A DNA stretch of 64,000 nucleotides from Bacteroidetes bacterium GWE2_42_24 (GTDB taxonomy: Bacteria > Bacteroidota > Bacteroidia > Bacteroidales > TTA-H9), in the NCBI GenBank assembly GCA_001768515.1, contig MEOA01000001.1, forward strand, positions 434,001-498,000. The letters are read 5' to 3'. Shown one piece after another: positions 62,800 to 64,000 of this stretch. The translations under genes and the position numbers were made by a program. Every line of letters begins with the position of its first letter. Position 1 is the first letter of the stretch. The notes beneath the pieces were generated by a model. The model was not told where the DNA came from and ran no database searches. It saw only the letters and a list, made by a program, of their open reading frames with translations.

Positions 62800-64000
62800 T
62801 AAGGGTGGGTTGAGTGAACTCAGTGATACTGAATTGTGAATGAAAGACTTTGATAGCAATTCAGTTATTATCAACCGCAAAGGTAAGCCGTGCTGGCTGT
62901 AATCCGGACAGATCGGCATTGATTTCTTTTTTTCAGGTTTCTTCATTCGCATCACTGGGAGGGGGGTAGTTGAGTAATTGTCCTTTACTTTATTAAACAT
63001 AAGATGCCATAAAGTTGTTCCAGCCATCATTGACCAGTAATACCCGCTTCGGTTATTTTATTGCAGAAGTTGTAGAAAACGACGGACTTCCTGGTACCAC
63101 TGGGTATATCGTTTTGGAATAGAAGCAGATAGCTATTGGATGATTTCCAATCACAGAGTTGAAGGATATTTCCCATATGATAAGCGATTTTCTATGCCCA
63201 GCGTAATTTATAACACTACAATATGGAAATGTATTTGTTTTATATGAGGATAGTTTAAACCACATTAATGCAATTATTTATATTTATGTTTGCAGCGTGC
63301 CCTCATTGTTATTTATTACTTTCTGTTTTACAAAATACAATGATGACGGCCTTATTCCTGCTGGATTAACCCTTGTTGTTTATAAGTATTTCTGGTGACA
63401 GAATTAGTTTTAGTATCAGCAAACCAAGCAACCGGAAAGATAGAACGATCAATTGAAGGTTTAAAGGGCAATGATTTTATTATGAACCCTAACAATACTT
63501 CAGGAGATATGATTGCTAATGATCCTCACCAGCTCAAATCCTCGACGCAACGGGTGATGCTCAAAAAAAAAGAAAAACTCCGATGTCCCGGAATCTCTTC
63601 GCACTGCGTTCTCAGGCCGGCCAGCTAATCGCCCTTGGAACAGGCTCCGAGGAGAGACAACACTGCCAAGGCGACATTTGCACAGCTCAATTTAAACGCC
63701 CGGGTGTTCAAACAGTGGCTTATATTGGCAGATAAGTGACATTTTAACGATTTGGATTTTTTTCATCCATCCCCGAATTTTTTACGGGTTTGGTATGATA
63801 TTGGGATAACATGATGGAGTATCAAAAGAACTTATGCCGCATTTCAGACAAAAATCAAGCAAAGATCAACCTTAACCGTACGCTTCATCTACGGTTCATC
63901 TACGGTCCATCTACGGTTCATCTACGGTTCATCTTAGAAAATGATACATTTTATAAGCCTTACAAAGGCCGCAATGCACTGTATCCGGCTTTTCCGATAT
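62800..64000. other. non-coding end region with 11-bp repeats
   Basis: No credible gene in 1.2 kb apart from the possible upstream extension of the receptor frame. Open frames at 63053-63265 (minus) and 63395-63628 (plus) have no recognisable sequence. The region ends with the tandem-repeat element at about 63765-63939. Confidence 0.55.
63765..63939 (+). repeat. dispersed element with 11-bp tandem repeats, copy 2
   Basis: Four exact or near-exact units CATCTACGGT(T/C) at 63886, 63897, 63908 and 63919, plus a decayed fifth at 63930. They are preceded by TTTCAGACAAAAATCAAGC (63842-63860), which matches the segment before the units at 34811. Copy 1 has the same 11-bp period with GATCTACG units. 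Confidence 0.65.

Noticed and set aside
63395..63628. 77-codon frame near the right end
   Set aside because: Hydrophilic, no domain, and placed in repeat-bearing non-coding DNA.
63886..63939. 11-bp repeats as a possible CRISPR array
   Set aside because: Units are directly adjacent without spacers and far too short for CRISPR repeats.

Overview
The window reads as a chromosomal segment of a Bacteroidota bacterium, most likely an anaerobic Bacteroidales-type lineage. Supporting signs are six secreted proteins with type IX secretion (T9SS) type A C-terminal tails, two large TonB-receptor-like barrels, GLPGLI-family proteins beside GG-Bacteroidales natural-product precursors, Bacteroidota-type -7 promoter elements (TAnnTTTG), tryptophanase, and few Shine-Dalgarno sites. 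No tRNA, rRNA or CRISPR array was seen.

Layout. 1-11.5 kb is accessory and decayed: a diverged dispersed repeat, a fragment of a tyrosine recombinase, an AT-rich gene for a four-GAF adenylate cyclase, then a TonB-receptor-like barrel followed by two tandem copies of a 'RiPP precursor + GLPGLI protein' cassette. That block lies between two same-orientation remnants of one IS3-family insertion sequence. 11.5-17 kb holds an OmpR-type two-component system, a divergent secreted protein behind a helically phased operator, and a secreted M28 peptidase. 17.2-29.3 kb is a 12-kb co-directional run that looks devoted to phosphate: DUF47 protein, a PiT phosphate transporter fused to a coiled coil and LuxR-type HTH, an OprO/P-like porin, a lamin-tail lipoprotein, a CYTH triphosphatase with a possible CYTH-like partner, a DASS transporter, two less clear proteins and a double adenylate kinase whose second half is degenerate.

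30-39.2 kb carries a T9SS cargo protein, a second OmpR-type two-component system with its own phased operator and divergent DUF1573 target, pdxH, a YbjN-like secreted protein, and a small His-rich protein / cytochrome b561 / CDF metal exporter set. 40-50.3 kb has a CXXCH-containing T9SS protein, tnaA, a SAM-I riboswitch controlling metH-metF, a small API-GG membrane protein and a geranylgeranylglyceryl-phosphate synthase. 51.4-63 kb has an 841-residue T9SS protein, a second small API-GG protein, an NtrB/NtrC-like sigma-54 system divergent from an ABC permease with a sigma-54 promoter, a secreted protein of unknown function and a TonB-dependent receptor. The last kilobase is non-coding and repeats an 11-bp tandem motif also found near 34.8 kb.

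The observations I rate highest are the tandem RiPP/GLPGLI cassettes without a local maturase, the PiT-HTH fusion (a candidate membrane-tethered phosphate-responsive regulator), and the two TTWACM operators. In both operators direct repeats alternate 11/10 bp and stop exactly 27 bp before the -7 element.
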